From NCBI GenBank assembly GCA_029978705.1, contig JAPOIY010000002.1:49178-113177 (forward strand): DNA of 64,000 nucleotides, in the 5' to 3' direction. The notes beneath the pieces were generated by a model, which searched no databases, was not told the DNA's origin, and saw only the letters and a list, made by a program, of their open reading frames with translations. The stretch comes from Actinomycetota bacterium. Its GTDB lineage: Bacteria > Actinomycetota > Actinomycetes > S36-B12 > GCA-2699445. The position numbers were made by a program, and so were the translations under genes. Numbering within the stretch: the stretch's first letter is position 1; the number at the start of each line of letters is the position of its first letter. Shown here piece after piece: positions 8,985 to 19,008 of this stretch.

Positions 8985-8990
8985 ACGATA
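8985..8990 (-). promoter_or_regulatory. -10 element (TATCGT) of the DUF3499 gene, leaderless type
   Basis: TATCGT on the minus strand with a six-base spacer to the ATG at 8978. The spacing matches the other predicted leaderless starts in this window. Confidence 0.5.
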
Positions 8991-9029
8991 CCTGCCCCCC
9001 GGCCGCCGGCCCGGCAGACACGCCCCGCG

Positions 9030-10577
9030 TCACTGCGTGTAGCGGGGCAGCGCACGCGTCGCGGGGATCCACACCCGCAGCGGTGCGAGGGCGTAGCCGG
9101 TCAGGGACCGGCCGTCATCGAGTTGTACGTGGCCCACATGCACGATTCCGGTGCCGGCGGTGCGGGCCACGATGGCGCTGTAGGTGGCGGCGGGGGCCCG
9201 CACGGGAACCGCGACGGTGGTGTCGGCAGCGACGCGGACCGGGCGGCCGCGCTGCGGCCGGGCGCCGGAGGGGTCGGCGGGCAGCAGACTCACGTCGACC
9301 TGGGCCGGGCCCCCCACCGCCGTGACGAGCAGGGTGGCGTCGAGGGAGCGGGACAGCCCGGTGACCGCTGCCCGGCCGGACAGGGGAGGTGCGGCACCCA
9401 GCCACGCGAAGTCCTCGCCGGGGTCGATCGCGTTGGCGGTCTCGGCGCGGGTGAGGCGCTCCTGCGCCGCCTGCCGCTGGGCCGCGCCATTGGCGTCCTG
9501 CACGGCACGTTCGGCGGCCGCCACCGCCGCCTCGCGGCGCGCGCGCACCGACTCGTCGACGGCGGTGGTCGCCCGCATGCCGGCCAGCACCTCGACGTCG
9601 CCGGTGATCCGCAGCGCGGCCACCCGTCCGGAGATCTCGTCGGTCAGGTCCAGCACCGTGACGGCACCCTCCTTCACCGGGACCGGCTGGCCGGCGAGCA
9701 GCGGGAGGGGGCCGTTCTCCGTCAGCGCCGTCAGTCGGACCGTGCCGCTGCCGCGCGGCGCGATCAGGTGCAGTTCGCGCGATCCTGCGCCGCCGGGCAC
9801 GCCAGCGAGAACGACGTGTCGGGCCGGTTCGCCGGCAGGGGAGGCCAGGTCGGCGCCCATCGGCGTGAGGCCGTTCATCTGCTCGTCCCGCAGGATCGCG
9901 GCCACGAGCCCGACGCGGGTGCGCACCCGCAGGGCCACGGCCGGGGAGCGGCGGGCCAACTTGTCCACGCGCACCTCGACGGTGGCGCCGGCGGGCACGG
10001 TGATGCCGTCGTCCCCGGCGGTCTCGATCGGTCCGCCCTTGGTGAATGCGGTGATGTCCACGAGGGAGTCCGACGCGGTCGGGTTGGTGAGCACCACGAC
10101 CGAGTGCTGCCCCGGCTGGGCGCCCGCTCCCAACAGCCACGACTCCGCGGTGGCCGGGGGGCACGGCGCCGACGCCAGGCCCTTGCCCTCCCCACGCGGG
10201 TCGACGAGGACTTCGGCGGTGATCAGGCCGGGGGCGAGCCCGCCGTCGGCGTGCACGGTCGCGGAGCCGGTGGCGGGCGCCGTGGCGGTGGCCCCGGGGC
10301 GGGTGATGTGGGCGAGTTCGCGGCGGCCCTGGTCGACCCGGACGCGGCCCGGCACGTCCTGGCCCCGCGTGTCGGGTACCGACGCGGCGGCCACGCTGGC
10401 GTCCTCGTCGGCGCTGCCGCGCCCGGTGCACGCGAGGTCGGCGGACCTCAGGAACTCCCGCACGGTGGCGTCCGACGCTGCCGTGCGCGCATCCGGCTGC
10501 AGGGCGGACGCCGCGGCCAGCGCGCCTCCGCACAGACCGACGACGACACCGGCGGACGTCACCGAGCGCCACGTCAT
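9030..10577 (-). CDS. DUF5719-type secreted/membrane-anchored protein
   Basis: 515 residues with an N-terminal hydrophobic segment ('VTSAGVVVGLCGGALAAAS', residues about 6-24) followed by a large extracytoplasmic region of beta-rich repeats. Within it, a charged Ala/Glu/Arg helical stretch (about 345-385) probably forms a coiled coil. The family regularly follows the large glycosyltransferase in actinobacteria and is thought to be envelope-associated; its activity is unknown. The ATG at 10577 overlaps the glycosyltransferase stop as ATGA, so the two are translationally coupled. No enzyme motif was recognised. Confidence 0.75.
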   Translation of the reverse strand: MTWRSVTSAGVVVGLCGGALAAASALQPDARTAASDATVREFLRSADLACTGRGSADEDASVAAASVPDTRGQDVPGRVRVDQGRRELAHITRPGATATAPATGSATVHADGGLAPGLITAEVLVDPRGEGKGLASAPCPPATAESWLLGAGAQPGQHSVVVLTNPTASDSLVDITAFTKGGPIETAGDDGITVPAGATVEVRVDKLARRSPAVALRVRTRVGLVAAILRDEQMNGLTPMGADLASPAGEPARHVVLAGVPGGAGSRELHLIAPRGSGTVRLTALTENGPLPLLAGQPVPVKEGAVTVLDLTDEISGRVAALRITGDVEVLAGMRATTAVDESVRARREAAVAAAERAVQDANGAAQRQAAQERLTRAETANAIDPGEDFAWLGAAPPLSGRAAVTGLSRSLDATLLVTAVGGPAQVDVSLLPADPSGARPQRGRPVRVAADTTVAVPVRAPAATYSAIVARTAGTGIVHVGHVQLDDGRSLTGYALAPLRVWIPATRALPRYTQ

Positions 10578-13500
10578 CGCACACCGCCCGACCGCACGGC
10601 GACGACCCCGAGCACGGCGACCGCCCCGAGCGAGACGAGGAGCAGGGTGAGGGTGCGCGGCGTCGCGTCGGGGGTGACCGCCACCTCCCCGGTCGTGCCC
10701 GGTGGGACCGGGAACGACTGGTGCGTCCCGGCGGCCGGGGCCAGCGTGGTGCCACCGATCTCCGCCCGCCACACGGCATCGGGTTGTTCCGCGATCTCGA
10801 CCGCGCCGGCTGCCGCCGGCAGTGGCCCGGCCGCCGTGACGGCGGGACCCTGCGGGTCGGCGGGCAGGGCCACGGCTCCGTCGGGGGTGACGCTGCGGGC
10901 CCGGGGCTGCGGGGCCGTCACCTCCCACAGGGCGCGGCCGTCGATGGTGGACACGCGGCGCAGCCCGGGCACCGCGTCGAGTTGCCGGGCCAGGGCGCGG
11001 TCCCGGGGGACCTGCACCGCGACGAAACGCACCGCCCATGAGGAGATCTCGGTCAGAGCGGCACCGGAACCGGCCGTCATGCGGGAAACGGCCGACCCGA
11101 AGTCCGCCAGGTCGGTCAGCGGCGGCGCCATGTCGGCATCGCCCAGACGGGGCCCGGCGCCGGAGAGGATCTCGTAGGAGACCGTGCCGTCGGGGCGCTG
11201 GGCGAGCTGCAGCGAACGGGGGGCCTCGGGGCCGAGGGAGGCGGCCGACACGAACGGGCTGATGACCATCGGCTCACGGCGGGTCAGCAGGGACTCCCCC
11301 TCCGCGGCCCACCAGCCGCCCACGAGCACCGGGCTGAGCAGGAACACCGCCACTGCCACCCGGGCGGCGGTACGACGCAGGTTGGTGAGGGCCGCGGCGA
11401 TGGCCACGACGAGCCCGAGCGCCATGAGCAGGGTCCCGGCCCCGGGCCACGCCGGGACGGGGGCGGCCGCCCACGGTGTCGGGATGGGCGCCCACACCTG
11501 GGCCACGGCCAACCCGATTCCGGCGAGGACCACCAGCCACGCCGTGACGACCACCGGCCGGGTCGCGCGGGGCACGAGGGCCAGGAGGCCGAGGACGACC
11601 AGGACGGCACCGAGCCAGAACGGCGGCGCCGCGGGCCCGCCCGGGTACAGCAGGCCCAGTTGCCACGGGGCCGCGGGGGCGGCGGCGAGGGTGGCGGGGT
11701 GGGCGCCGACGTCGAGCAGCAGCGTTGCCGGGGCGGCCCAGAAGGTGGCGCTCCACGGCCACAGCAGGGCGACGACCCCGAGCGCGACGAGGACCATCCG
11801 CCCGGCGTCGGCGAACCGGCGGCCGACGAGGCACGCCCCGCACCCGGCCAGGAGGAGCGTGACGGCCAGCGCCGGGGAGAACGCGGCCAGGGCGGCCAGC
11901 AGGACCACCGTGGCCGCCCACGTGCGCCCCGTGGCGGGGGGCAGCGGGCTCGGCAGGGGTGTGCAGCGCACCAGGAACCGCAGGGTCGGGGGCAGCAGGA
12001 CCGCGGCGACCGCGATTCCCAGCCGTCCGGTGTCGACGGCGGCGGTCAGGGCGGGCACGAGGGCGTAGGCCAGTCCGGCCGCCACGAGGACGGGGCGGCG
12101 CACGAGGCCGCGCAGCGCCAGCATCAGGCTGAGCGCGGCGAGCACCGGGGCGGCCAGCAGCAGGACCTGCACCGCGACGGTGGCCGATCCCAGCGGCACG
12201 ACGGCAGCGGCGGCCAGGACGGCCAGGTACGGCGGGGCGGCGGCAGCGGAGCCCAGTCCCACCTCGTGCCAGGGGGACCGGAAGGCCGCGAACAGGTCCA
12301 GGGCGCCGTCGGGGGCGGCGAGCAGCGCCCCCCCGCTGAGCCGGCCGTCGCCGAACCACAGCCCCCACCCGGCGATCAGGCACACCACGGCGAGCACGAC
12401 GGTGACGCCGACCGCGGCCCGGCCGAAGCGGCGCCAGCGCCGGGTGGCGGCGTCGGCGTCGGCGACGCGCGGGGCGACCACCTGCTCGGACAGGTGGGCG
12501 GCCCGCTGCCCGAGGGTGGGGCGCAGGTGGCGCAGTTCGCGGTCGCGGATGACGGCGGTGCGGGACACGGCGCGGCGGCCGCGCGCGACCGACCGCCAGG
12601 ACGTGAGGCCCACGACGGTGCCGGCCAGGTCGGCGACGGCGCGGCGCGGCGCCAGCGTCACGACACCCAGCACGAACCGCAGCAGCCCGGCCAGGGCGAA
12701 CCGTGCGGCGGTGAACGGTAGCCGCCACAGCGGCGCGTGCACGAGCCCGGTGATCACGGCCGCGCGCCGGTGACGGTAGCGCAGCGACCCGCGGGCCACG
12801 ACGTCCCGTTGCCGGCGGGTGGCCGCGCCACGGTGGTACACGACGGCGGCCGGGGCCACGACGACGCGTTCCCCGGCGCGCCGGGCCCGCCAGCAGAAGT
12901 CGGTGTCGGCCCCCTCCCGGGGGAAGGCGATACCGAACCCGCCGAGTCGGTCCCACACGTCGCGGCGCACGAGCATGCCCGGCGTCGACACCGCCATGAC
13001 GTCGGTACGGCCGTCGAGTTGTCCCTGGTCGACCTCGCCGCGCGCCACTCCCCGCTCGGGGCGCCCGGCCCCGGAGAGGGCCAGCCCGCACTCCAGCAGC
13101 ACCGTGGGGCGGCACCAGCCCCGCAGTTTGGGTCCCACGACGGTCGCTCCGGGCAGTTCCGCCGCCCGGTCCAGCAGGCCGCTCAGCGCCGGCGGCGCGG
13201 GGGCGCAGTCGTCGTGCAGCAGCCACACCCAGTCCTCGGGATCACCGGCCGCCGGACCATGCCCGTCGCGCAGATCGATCGTGACGTCGTCCGGCAGGGA
13301 GACGATCGCCGCCAGCCCCGCGGCCACCGCCTGGGGGAAGGGGGTCGACGCGGGGACGGTGACCGTCTCGCCGACCAGCGGGCAACCAGCCAGCAGCGCC
13401 GCCGTGTCGTCCGTGGACCCGACGTCCACCGCGACCAGCCGGTCCGGCGCCCGGTCCAGGGCGGCCAGTGCCGCGAGGACACGGGGCAGCCAGCGCTGCC

Positions 13501-13588
13501 CGTCGTGGGCCACGAGGACGGCGGTGACCCGCTGGGGCCGCCGGAGACCCGGGGTGGCGTCGGCAAGGACGCTTGCCGCACTGCTCAT
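10574..13588 (-). CDS. Large membrane family 2 glycosyltransferase
   Basis: 1004 residues. The N-terminal GT2 domain (about 20-270) has 'VTAVLVAHDGQRWLPRVL', the 'VDVGSTDDT' nucleotide-sugar motif, acidic 'LLHDDCAPAP' and 'DTDFCWRARRAG'. A multi-spanning region of roughly 12 helices follows (about 285-740), then an extracytoplasmic region (about 750-960) and a final membrane helix near the C-terminus. This is the conserved actinobacterial glycosyltransferase found with whiB and DUF5719 genes, probably acting on a lipid-linked cell-wall polysaccharide; substrate unknown. GGAGGT precedes the ATG. It leads the unit that continues into the DUF5719 gene. Confidence 0.88.
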   Translation of the reverse strand: MSSAASVLADATPGLRRPQRVTAVLVAHDGQRWLPRVLAALAALDRAPDRLVAVDVGSTDDTAALLAGCPLVGETVTVPASTPFPQAVAAGLAAIVSLPDDVTIDLRDGHGPAAGDPEDWVWLLHDDCAPAPPALSGLLDRAAELPGATVVGPKLRGWCRPTVLLECGLALSGAGRPERGVARGEVDQGQLDGRTDVMAVSTPGMLVRRDVWDRLGGFGIAFPREGADTDFCWRARRAGERVVVAPAAVVYHRGAATRRQRDVVARGSLRYRHRRAAVITGLVHAPLWRLPFTAARFALAGLLRFVLGVVTLAPRRAVADLAGTVVGLTSWRSVARGRRAVSRTAVIRDRELRHLRPTLGQRAAHLSEQVVAPRVADADAATRRWRRFGRAAVGVTVVLAVVCLIAGWGLWFGDGRLSGGALLAAPDGALDLFAAFRSPWHEVGLGSAAAAPPYLAVLAAAAVVPLGSATVAVQVLLLAAPVLAALSLMLALRGLVRRPVLVAAGLAYALVPALTAAVDTGRLGIAVAAVLLPPTLRFLVRCTPLPSPLPPATGRTWAATVVLLAALAAFSPALAVTLLLAGCGACLVGRRFADAGRMVLVALGVVALLWPWSATFWAAPATLLLDVGAHPATLAAAPAAPWQLGLLYPGGPAAPPFWLGAVLVVLGLLALVPRATRPVVVTAWLVVLAGIGLAVAQVWAPIPTPWAAAPVPAWPGAGTLLMALGLVVAIAAALTNLRRTAARVAVAVFLLSPVLVGGWWAAEGESLLTRREPMVISPFVSAASLGPEAPRSLQLAQRPDGTVSYEILSGAGPRLGDADMAPPLTDLADFGSAVSRMTAGSGAALTEISSWAVRFVAVQVPRDRALARQLDAVPGLRRVSTIDGRALWEVTAPQPRARSVTPDGAVALPADPQGPAVTAAGPLPAAAGAVEIAEQPDAVWRAEIGGTTLAPAAGTHQSFPVPPGTTGEVAVTPDATPRTLTLLLVSLGAVAVLGVVAVRSGGVR

Positions 13589-13617
13589 CGGACCTCCGGG
13601 GGCGGGAATGCCCTGAC

Positions 13618-13623
13618 ACGATA
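13618..13623 (-). promoter_or_regulatory. Candidate -10 (TATCGT) of the glycosyltransferase operon
   Basis: TATCGT on the minus strand about 30 bases before the ATG at 13588, leaving a leader of some 20-25 bases that contains the GGAGGT ribosome-binding site. The -35 is not convincing. Confidence 0.4.
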
Positions 13624-13680
13624 AGCGACGAATCGCCGCCGATCAGGACATTCCGGATGTGCCCCCCGGGTGTCGCAGCG

Positions 13681-13938
13681 TCAGCCGGCGGCCTTCTTGA
13701 GGCGGCGGCGCTCCCGCTCGGACAGGCCACCCCAGATGCCGAAGCGCTCGTCGTTGGCCAGCGCGTACTCGAGGCAGTCCGAACGCACGTCGCACGACAG
13801 GCAGACCTTCTTCGCCTCCCGTGTGCTGCCACCCTTCTCCGGGAAGAAGGCCTCAGGGTCGGTCTGCGCACACAGCGCCCGCTCCTGCCAGCCCATCTCC
13901 TCGGTCTCCGTCATCGGCAAAAAGACCATCTCACCCAC
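13681..13938 (-). CDS. whiB2: WhiB-family iron-sulfur transcriptional regulator (WhiB2 type)
   Basis: 85 residues. The four cluster-ligating cysteines C23, C46, C49 and C55 appear in 'RALCAQTDPEAFFPEKGG' and 'VCLSCDVRSDC'. The WhiB turn 'GIWGGLSERERRRLKK' follows, with a basic C-terminus. The sequence is of the WhiB/WhmD (WhiB2) subclass, which binds a [4Fe-4S] cluster and the principal sigma factor to control septation and differentiation genes. The start is GTG at 13938 because a strong AAGGAGG lies six bases upstream; the next ATG three codons later has poor spacing. A consensus-like promoter lies about 80 bases upstream. Confidence 0.95.
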   Translation of the reverse strand: MGEMVFLPMTETEEMGWQERALCAQTDPEAFFPEKGGSTREAKKVCLSCDVRSDCLEYALANDERFGIWGGLSERERRRLKKAAG

Positions 13939-13944
13939 GAGGTT

Positions 13945-13951
13945 CCTCCTT
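13945..13951 (-). promoter_or_regulatory. Shine-Dalgarno site fixing the GTG start of whiB
   Basis: AAGGAGG on the minus strand, six bases before the GTG at 13938. It argues against the ATG at 13929, which would place the site 15 bases away. Confidence 0.8.
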
Positions 13952-14017
13952 GGTTCCCATGTTCCCGGACGGGTACCCCTACCCTTGGCCCTCACCGGCC
14001 CCGCGAACACGCGTGTA

Positions 14018-14046
14018 ATTACATGGGTGTGATCCGGGGGCGTCAA
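14018..14046 (-). promoter_or_regulatory. Promoter of whiB: TTGACG-N17-TGTAAT
   Basis: On the minus strand TTGACG (14046-14041) and TGTAAT (14023-14018) are separated by exactly 17 bases, the best match to a housekeeping-sigma promoter in this window. Transcription would start near 14011, giving a leader of about 73 bases. The -10 lies within a perfect 10-bp palindrome TGTAATTACA (14014-14023). Confidence 0.75.
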
Positions 14047-14112
14047 CCCCCTCTCCCACATCTGTGGATAGATCGTCGCCGAAACACGACATCTGGGGCT
14101 TATCCCGGCGTG

Positions 14113-16650
14113 TCATCCACAGGCAGGACTGGTCCGGTCGGGTGACCCGTATGTGGTCGTGCGCTGCCGAGCGGGCCGTCCGGCGGCGGCGGCGATGGCC
14201 GCCAGCTCCGCCGGTGTGCGGGAGCTGCCGTGCGCCGACCCGGCCATGCGCGAGATGGTCTCCTCCATCAGGGTGCCGCCGAGGTCATCGGCGCCGGAGG
14301 CGAGCATCACCCGGCACCCGGCCGGCCCGAGTTTCACCCACGAGCACTGGATGTGGTCGATGGCGCCGAAGAGCATCAGCCGCGCCATGGCATGCACGGC
14401 CCGGTTGTCGCGCGGGTCGGGGCCCGGCCGCGCCACCCCCGCCAGGTAGAGGGGGGCCTGCTGGTGGATGAACGGCAGGGGGACGAACTCGGTGAAGCCG
14501 CCGGTGTCCTCCTGGATGCGGCGGATGGTGCGCAGGTGGCGCACCCAGTGGTCGGGGCGGTCGACGTGGCCGAACATCATCGTGGCGCTCGTGGGCAGCC
14601 CGGTGCGGTGGGCCGTGGTGACGACCTCCACCCACGCCGCGGCGGGCAGCTTCCCCTTCGTGAGCACCCAGCGGACATCGTCGTCGAGGATCTCCGCGGC
14701 CGTCCCGGGCAACGAGTCGACACCCGCGTCCCGCGCCGCGGCGAGCCAGTCGGCGACCGACACCCCGCTGCGGCTGGCACCGCTGACGACCTCCATCGGG
14801 CTGAAGGCGTGCAGATGCAGCGTGGGGGCGCGCCGCTTCACCTCGCGGGCGAGGTCGAAGTAGGCGGTACCCGGCAGTCCGGGGTGGATGCCGCCCTGCA
14901 TACAGATCTCGGTCGCGCCGGCGGCGGCCGCCGCCGCCGCCCGGTCCCCCACCTCGGCCAGGTCGAGGGTGAAGGCGTCGGCGTCGTCGGCCCGCTGCGC
15001 GAAGGCGCAGAACCGGCAGCCGGTGTAACAGACGTTGGTGAAGTTGAGGTTGCGGTTCACCACGTACGTGACGTCGGCGCCGACGACGTCGGCGCGCACC
15101 GCGTCCGCGAGGCCGGTCAACTCGTCCAGCGCCGCCCCGTCACACGACATGAGCGCCACAGCAGCCGCCTCATGGGCGGGCTCGGCCAGGGCGGCCGGAT
15201 CGCGGTGGGCGAGGTCGAGAGCCGCGCGGACGTCGCCGGGGATGACCCCCCGTCCGCCGCCCACCCGGGCCCGGACCTCGTCCCAGTCGCCGAAGACCGT
15301 GGCCACGTCGGAGCGGGCCGCCGCCGCCCGGCCGGTCAGGTCGATGGTCGTCGCCAGGTCGGAGCGCCCGCCGGCGTGGTGGCCGGCGAACTCGTCGTAG
15401 CCGGGGTCCGCGTCCTGCCACGGCCGGGGAAGGGGTCGTACCGGGGTCGCCGCCATCCCGGTGGTGTCGGCCACGGCGCGCACGTGGCCGTGCAGGCGTG
15501 GGTCCAGCCACATGTCGGCGTCCCGCACGTACGGCGGGTGAACGGTCAGGCGGGGTAGCAGGGTGAGCCCCTCGGCCGCGGCGCTGTCGGCCAGGTCGGC
15601 CACCAGCGGCCAGGGTCGTTCCGGGTTCACGTGGTCGGCGGTGACCGGGCTGATGCCACCGAGGTCGTCGGCGCCGGCCCGCAGGAGCCCGCGCACGGCG
15701 GCCGGATCGCTCAGGTTGGGGGGCACCTGGATCCGCATGCCGGGCCCGAGCAGGAGGCGGGCGGTCGCCACGGCGGCCGCGTACTGCTCCTGCCCCACGT
15801 CCGGGCGCCGTCGGGCGGCCGTCGCGGGTTTGGCCCGGAAGTTCTGGACGAGTACCTCCTGCAGGTGTCCGTACTCGCGGCCCACACGCCGCAGCGCCAG
15901 CAGGGAGTCGACCAGTTCCGCCGGGGTCTCCCCGATCCCCACCAGGACCCCGCTGGTGAACGGGATGGCGAGGCGCCCGGCGTCCTCGATCGTGCGCAAC
16001 CGCACCGCCGGGTCCTTGTCGGGGGACCCGTGGTGCACGCCACCGGGCTCCAGCAGGCGGGGCGACACCGACTCCAGCATCAGTCCCATCGACGGCGCCA
16101 CCGGACGCAGCCGGCGCAGCTGCTCCCACGACAGGACCCCCGGGTTGAGGTGGGGCAGCAGGCCGGTCTCCTCCAGCACGGCGATGGCCGCGGCCCGCAG
16201 GTAGGAGGCGGTGTCGTCGTACCCGGCGGCATCCAGCCACGCCCGCGCCGCCGGCCACCGGCTCTCCGGGGTGTCCCCGAGGGTGAACAGCGCCTCCGCG
16301 CATCCGGCCGCGGCCCCCTGGCGGGCGATCTCGACCACCTCGGCGACGCTGAGGTACATGTCGGCCCCGTGGCGGCGCAGGTCCGCCGGGTCCGTGGCGA
16401 ACGTGCAGTAGTGGCACCGGTCGCGGCACAGCCGCGTCAGGGGGATGAACACCTTCGGGGAGTACGTCACGACACCGGGGCGCCCGGCGTCGGTGAGGCC
16501 CGCGTCCCGCACGCGGCCGGCGATCATCGCCAGCCGGGTCAGGTCCTCGCCGCGCGCTGCGAGCAGGGCGACGGCCTCGGCGCGGTTGAGGGGTGCGCCC
16601 CGGTCGGCGCGCCGCAGCGCCCGCTGGGTCTCGCGCACACCGACCGACAT
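14113..16650 (-). CDS. fbiC: FO synthase, fused CofG/CofH (coenzyme F420 biosynthesis)
   Basis: 845 residues containing two radical-SAM halves. The N-terminal CofG half has the Cx3Cx2C cluster motif 'CRDRCHYC', the C-terminal CofH half 'CYTGCRFC'. Together they condense tyrosine with the pyrimidine 5-amino-6-ribitylamino-uracil to make the deazaflavin FO of F420. Length and fused order match actinobacterial FbiC. The ATG at 16650 follows TACCGT by seven bases, suggesting a leaderless message. It is transcribed divergently from fbiA, whose start lies 51 bases away, so the two halves of the pathway share one control region. Confidence 0.96.
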   Translation of the reverse strand: MSVGVRETQRALRRADRGAPLNRAEAVALLAARGEDLTRLAMIAGRVRDAGLTDAGRPGVVTYSPKVFIPLTRLCRDRCHYCTFATDPADLRRHGADMYLSVAEVVEIARQGAAAGCAEALFTLGDTPESRWPAARAWLDAAGYDDTASYLRAAAIAVLEETGLLPHLNPGVLSWEQLRRLRPVAPSMGLMLESVSPRLLEPGGVHHGSPDKDPAVRLRTIEDAGRLAIPFTSGVLVGIGETPAELVDSLLALRRVGREYGHLQEVLVQNFRAKPATAARRRPDVGQEQYAAAVATARLLLGPGMRIQVPPNLSDPAAVRGLLRAGADDLGGISPVTADHVNPERPWPLVADLADSAAAEGLTLLPRLTVHPPYVRDADMWLDPRLHGHVRAVADTTGMAATPVRPLPRPWQDADPGYDEFAGHHAGGRSDLATTIDLTGRAAAARSDVATVFGDWDEVRARVGGGRGVIPGDVRAALDLAHRDPAALAEPAHEAAAVALMSCDGAALDELTGLADAVRADVVGADVTYVVNRNLNFTNVCYTGCRFCAFAQRADDADAFTLDLAEVGDRAAAAAAAGATEICMQGGIHPGLPGTAYFDLAREVKRRAPTLHLHAFSPMEVVSGASRSGVSVADWLAAARDAGVDSLPGTAAEILDDDVRWVLTKGKLPAAAWVEVVTTAHRTGLPTSATMMFGHVDRPDHWVRHLRTIRRIQEDTGGFTEFVPLPFIHQQAPLYLAGVARPGPDPRDNRAVHAMARLMLFGAIDHIQCSWVKLGPAGCRVMLASGADDLGGTLMEETISRMAGSAHGSSRTPAELAAIAAAAGRPARQRTTTYGSPDRTSPACG

Positions 16651-16657
16651 GGGTTTC

Positions 16658-16663
16658 ACGGTA
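16658..16663 (-). promoter_or_regulatory. -10 element (TACCGT) of fbiC, leaderless type
   Basis: TACCGT on the minus strand, seven bases before the ATG at 16650, within the 51-base divergent gap between fbiC and fbiA. Confidence 0.5.
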
Positions 16664-16701
16664 CTGGCGCTGCCGCCGGCGGGGGATGGGACCATCGGGG
16701 A

Positions 16702-17652
16702 ATGCGGGTCACGGTCTTCGCGGGGGGGTACGGCGGCGCACGCTTCCTGGCGGGCATGCGCGACGTGCCCGACACCGAGGTGACCGCCGTCGTGAACACC
16801 GCCGACGACCTCGTGCTGCACGGCCTGACGGTGTGCCCGGACCTCGACACCGTCATGTACACCCTCGGCGGCGGCCTGGACACCGACCGCGGCTGGGGCC
16901 GCGCCGACGAAGGATTCCGGGCCGGGGAGGAGTTGCGCGCCTACGGGATGCCGCAGCCGTGGTTCGGTCTGGGCGACCGGGACCTCGCCACCCACCTCGT
17001 GCGCACCCAGATGCTGGCCGCCGGCTACCGGCTCACCGACGTGACCGCGGCGCTGTGCCGGCGTTGGGAGCCCGGCGTGACGGTGCTGCCCATGAGCGAC
17101 GACCGGGTGGAGACCCACGTGGTGGTCGCCGACGGCGACGGGCGCCGGGCCATGCACTTCCAGGAGTGGTGGGTGCGCCACGGCGCCCGGTTGCCGGCCG
17201 AGGAGTTCGTGCAGGTCGGCGGCGCCGCCGCCCGTCCCACCGACGAGGTCGCCGCAGCGATCGCCGCAGCGGACCTCATCGCCGTCGCTCCGAGCAACCC
17301 CGTCGTCAGCATCGGGCCGATCCTGGGCGTGCCGGGCCTGCGGGAGGCGGTGGCTGCGGCCGCCGCCCCCGTCGTGGGGGTGTCGCCGATCATCGCGGGC
17401 CGCGCGGTGCGCGGCATGGCCGAGCAGTGCCTGGCGGCGGTGGGGGTGCCCGCCAGTGCCGCGGGGGTCGCCCGCCACTACGGCGCCCGCTCCGACGGCG
17501 GCCTGCTGGATGCGTGGCTGGTGGCGCCCGAGGACGCCGCCGCCGTCGCCGATCTCGCGGATCTGGACCTGGCGGTGCGGGCGGTGCCCCTTCTCATGTC
17601 CGACCCCGCCAGCGCGACGGCACTCGCGCGCGCCGTCCTGGCGGCCCCGTGA
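16702..17652 (+). CDS. fbiA: 2-phospho-L-lactate (phosphoenolpyruvate) transferase
   Basis: 316 residues of the CofD/FbiA family. It begins with '[19 protein letters not shown]' and continues with '[26 protein letters not shown]' hallmarks of the active site, '[10 protein letters not shown]' and '[13 protein letters not shown]'. It transfers the phospho-lactyl/phospho-enolpyruvyl moiety from the activated GDP donor to FO, making (dehydro-)F420-0. Its stop overlaps the GTG of fbiB as GTGA. The donor-making enzyme CofC/FbiD is not in this window. The call is very secure. Confidence 0.96.
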   Translation: MRVTVFAGGYGGARFLAGMRDVPDTEVTAVVNTADDLVLHGLTVCPDLDTVMYTLGGGLDTDRGWGRADEGFRAGEELRAYGMPQPWFGLGDRDLATHLVRTQMLAAGYRLTDVTAALCRRWEPGVTVLPMSDDRVETHVVVADGDGRRAMHFQEWWVRHGARLPAEEFVQVGGAAARPTDEVAAAIAAADLIAVAPSNPVVSIGPILGVPGLREAVAAAAAPVVGVSPIIAGRAVRGMAEQCLAAVGVPASAAGVARHYGARSDGGLLDAWLVAPEDAAAVADLADLDLAVRAVPLLMSDPASATALARAVLAAP

Positions 17653-19001
17653 CCGACCCGGCGCTGCAGGTGGTGGCCCCGGACGGCGTCGGGGAGATCC
17701 GGCCGGGCACCGACCTGGCGCGGGTGATCGCCCTTGTGGGGGCGACCGTCGACTGGCCCGACGGCAGCCGCGGCCTGGTCGGCGGGGACGTCGTCGTGGT
17801 CACGAGCAAGGTGGTCGCCAAGGCCGAGGGGCGCATCGTGCCGGCCGCGGAGCGGCGCCGGGCCGAGGAGGCCGAGACGGTGGCGGTGGTGGCGGCCCTC
17901 CCGGGCGGCGGCCGCATCGTGCGCACCCGGAACGGCCTGGTCCTGGCGGGCGCCGGCATCGACGAGAGCAACACCCCGCCCGGCACCGTCGTGCTGCTCC
18001 CGGAGGACCCCGACGCCTCCGCCGCCGCCCTCAAATCCGGCCTGGAGGCGGCCCTGGGCGCCGGGCCCTACGGGGTGGTGGTCAGCGACACCCTGGGCCG
18101 GCCGTGGCGCCTCGGGCAGACCGACACCGCGATCGGGGTGGCCGGTCTGCTGCCCCTGCTGGACCTGGCCGGGACCCCCGACGCCGCGGGTCGCCCGCTG
18201 GCCGTGACCGCTCCCGCCCTCGCCGACGAGGTGGCGGCAGCCGCCGACCTGGTGCAGGGCAAGGCCGCCGGGCGCCCGCTGGCCTTCGTGCGGGGCCTGG
18301 GGCACTGGGTGTCCGGTGACGTGGGCGGCGGGGCCGCGGCCCTCGTGCGGGACCCCGGCGAGGACCTGTTCCCCCAGGGTGCCGCGGAGGCTTTCCGGGC
18401 CGGCCGGGTCGCCGCCGTTCCCGCCCGCCGCACGGTCCGGCAGTTCCGCCCCGACCCGGTCGATCCCGTCGCCCTGGTGGCAGCGGTCGGCGACGCGGTG
18501 ACCGCTCCGGCGCCGCACCACACGACCCCCTGGCGGTTCGTGCAGGTCACCGGGGCCAGGCGCGGCCGGCTGCTGGACGCCATGGTCACCCGCTGGCGCG
18601 CCGACCTGAGCGACCTGGACGGGTTCCCTCCGGAGGCGGTCGCGCGCCGCGTGCGGCGTGGCGACGTGCTGCGCGAGGCCCCCACGCTGCTGCTGCCCTT
18701 CGTGGACCTGGCCGACGCGGCCCACCCGTATCCCGATGTCCCCCGGCGCGACCACGAGCGGGACCTCTTCCTGCTGTCCGGCGGCGCTGCCGTGCAGAGC
18801 CTGCTGGTGTCCCTGGCCGCCCGCGGCCTGGCCAGCGCCTGGGTGTCCGCCACGGTCTTCTGTCCCGACGTGGTCCGGCGGGAACTCGGGCTCCCGGACG
18901 CGTGGCAGCCCCTCGGGGCCGTCGCGGTGGGACATCCGCAGCAGGCGGCGGCCGACCGGTCCCCGCGGGACGGCCGCGGGTTCCTGACCGTGCTCGACTG
19001 A
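17649..19001 (+). CDS. fbiB: F420 gamma-glutamyl ligase fused to nitroreductase domain
   Basis: 450 residues. The N-terminal 250 form a CofE-type ligase ('[17 protein letters not shown]', '[19 protein letters not shown]') that adds glutamates to F420-0. The C-terminal 200 form a nitroreductase-like FMN domain ('[13 protein letters not shown]', 'HHTTPWRFV', '[13 protein letters not shown]') that in actinobacteria reduces dehydro-F420-0. This two-domain fusion is the actinobacterial FbiB arrangement. The GTG start overlaps the fbiA stop by four bases. The gene ends eight bases before the convergent guanylyltransferase gene. Confidence 0.95.
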   Translation: MTDPALQVVAPDGVGEIRPGTDLARVIALVGATVDWPDGSRGLVGGDVVVVTSKVVAKAEGRIVPAAERRRAEEAETVAVVAALPGGGRIVRTRNGLVLAGAGIDESNTPPGTVVLLPEDPDASAAALKSGLEAALGAGPYGVVVSDTLGRPWRLGQTDTAIGVAGLLPLLDLAGTPDAAGRPLAVTAPALADEVAAAADLVQGKAAGRPLAFVRGLGHWVSGDVGGGAAALVRDPGEDLFPQGAAEAFRAGRVAAVPARRTVRQFRPDPVDPVALVAAVGDAVTAPAPHHTTPWRFVQVTGARRGRLLDAMVTRWRADLSDLDGFPPEAVARRVRRGDVLREAPTLLLPFVDLADAAHPYPDVPRRDHERDLFLLSGGAAVQSLLVSLAARGLASAWVSATVFCPDVVRRELGLPDAWQPLGAVAVGHPQQAAADRSPRDGRGFLTVLD

Positions 19002-19008
19002 CGCGGCC

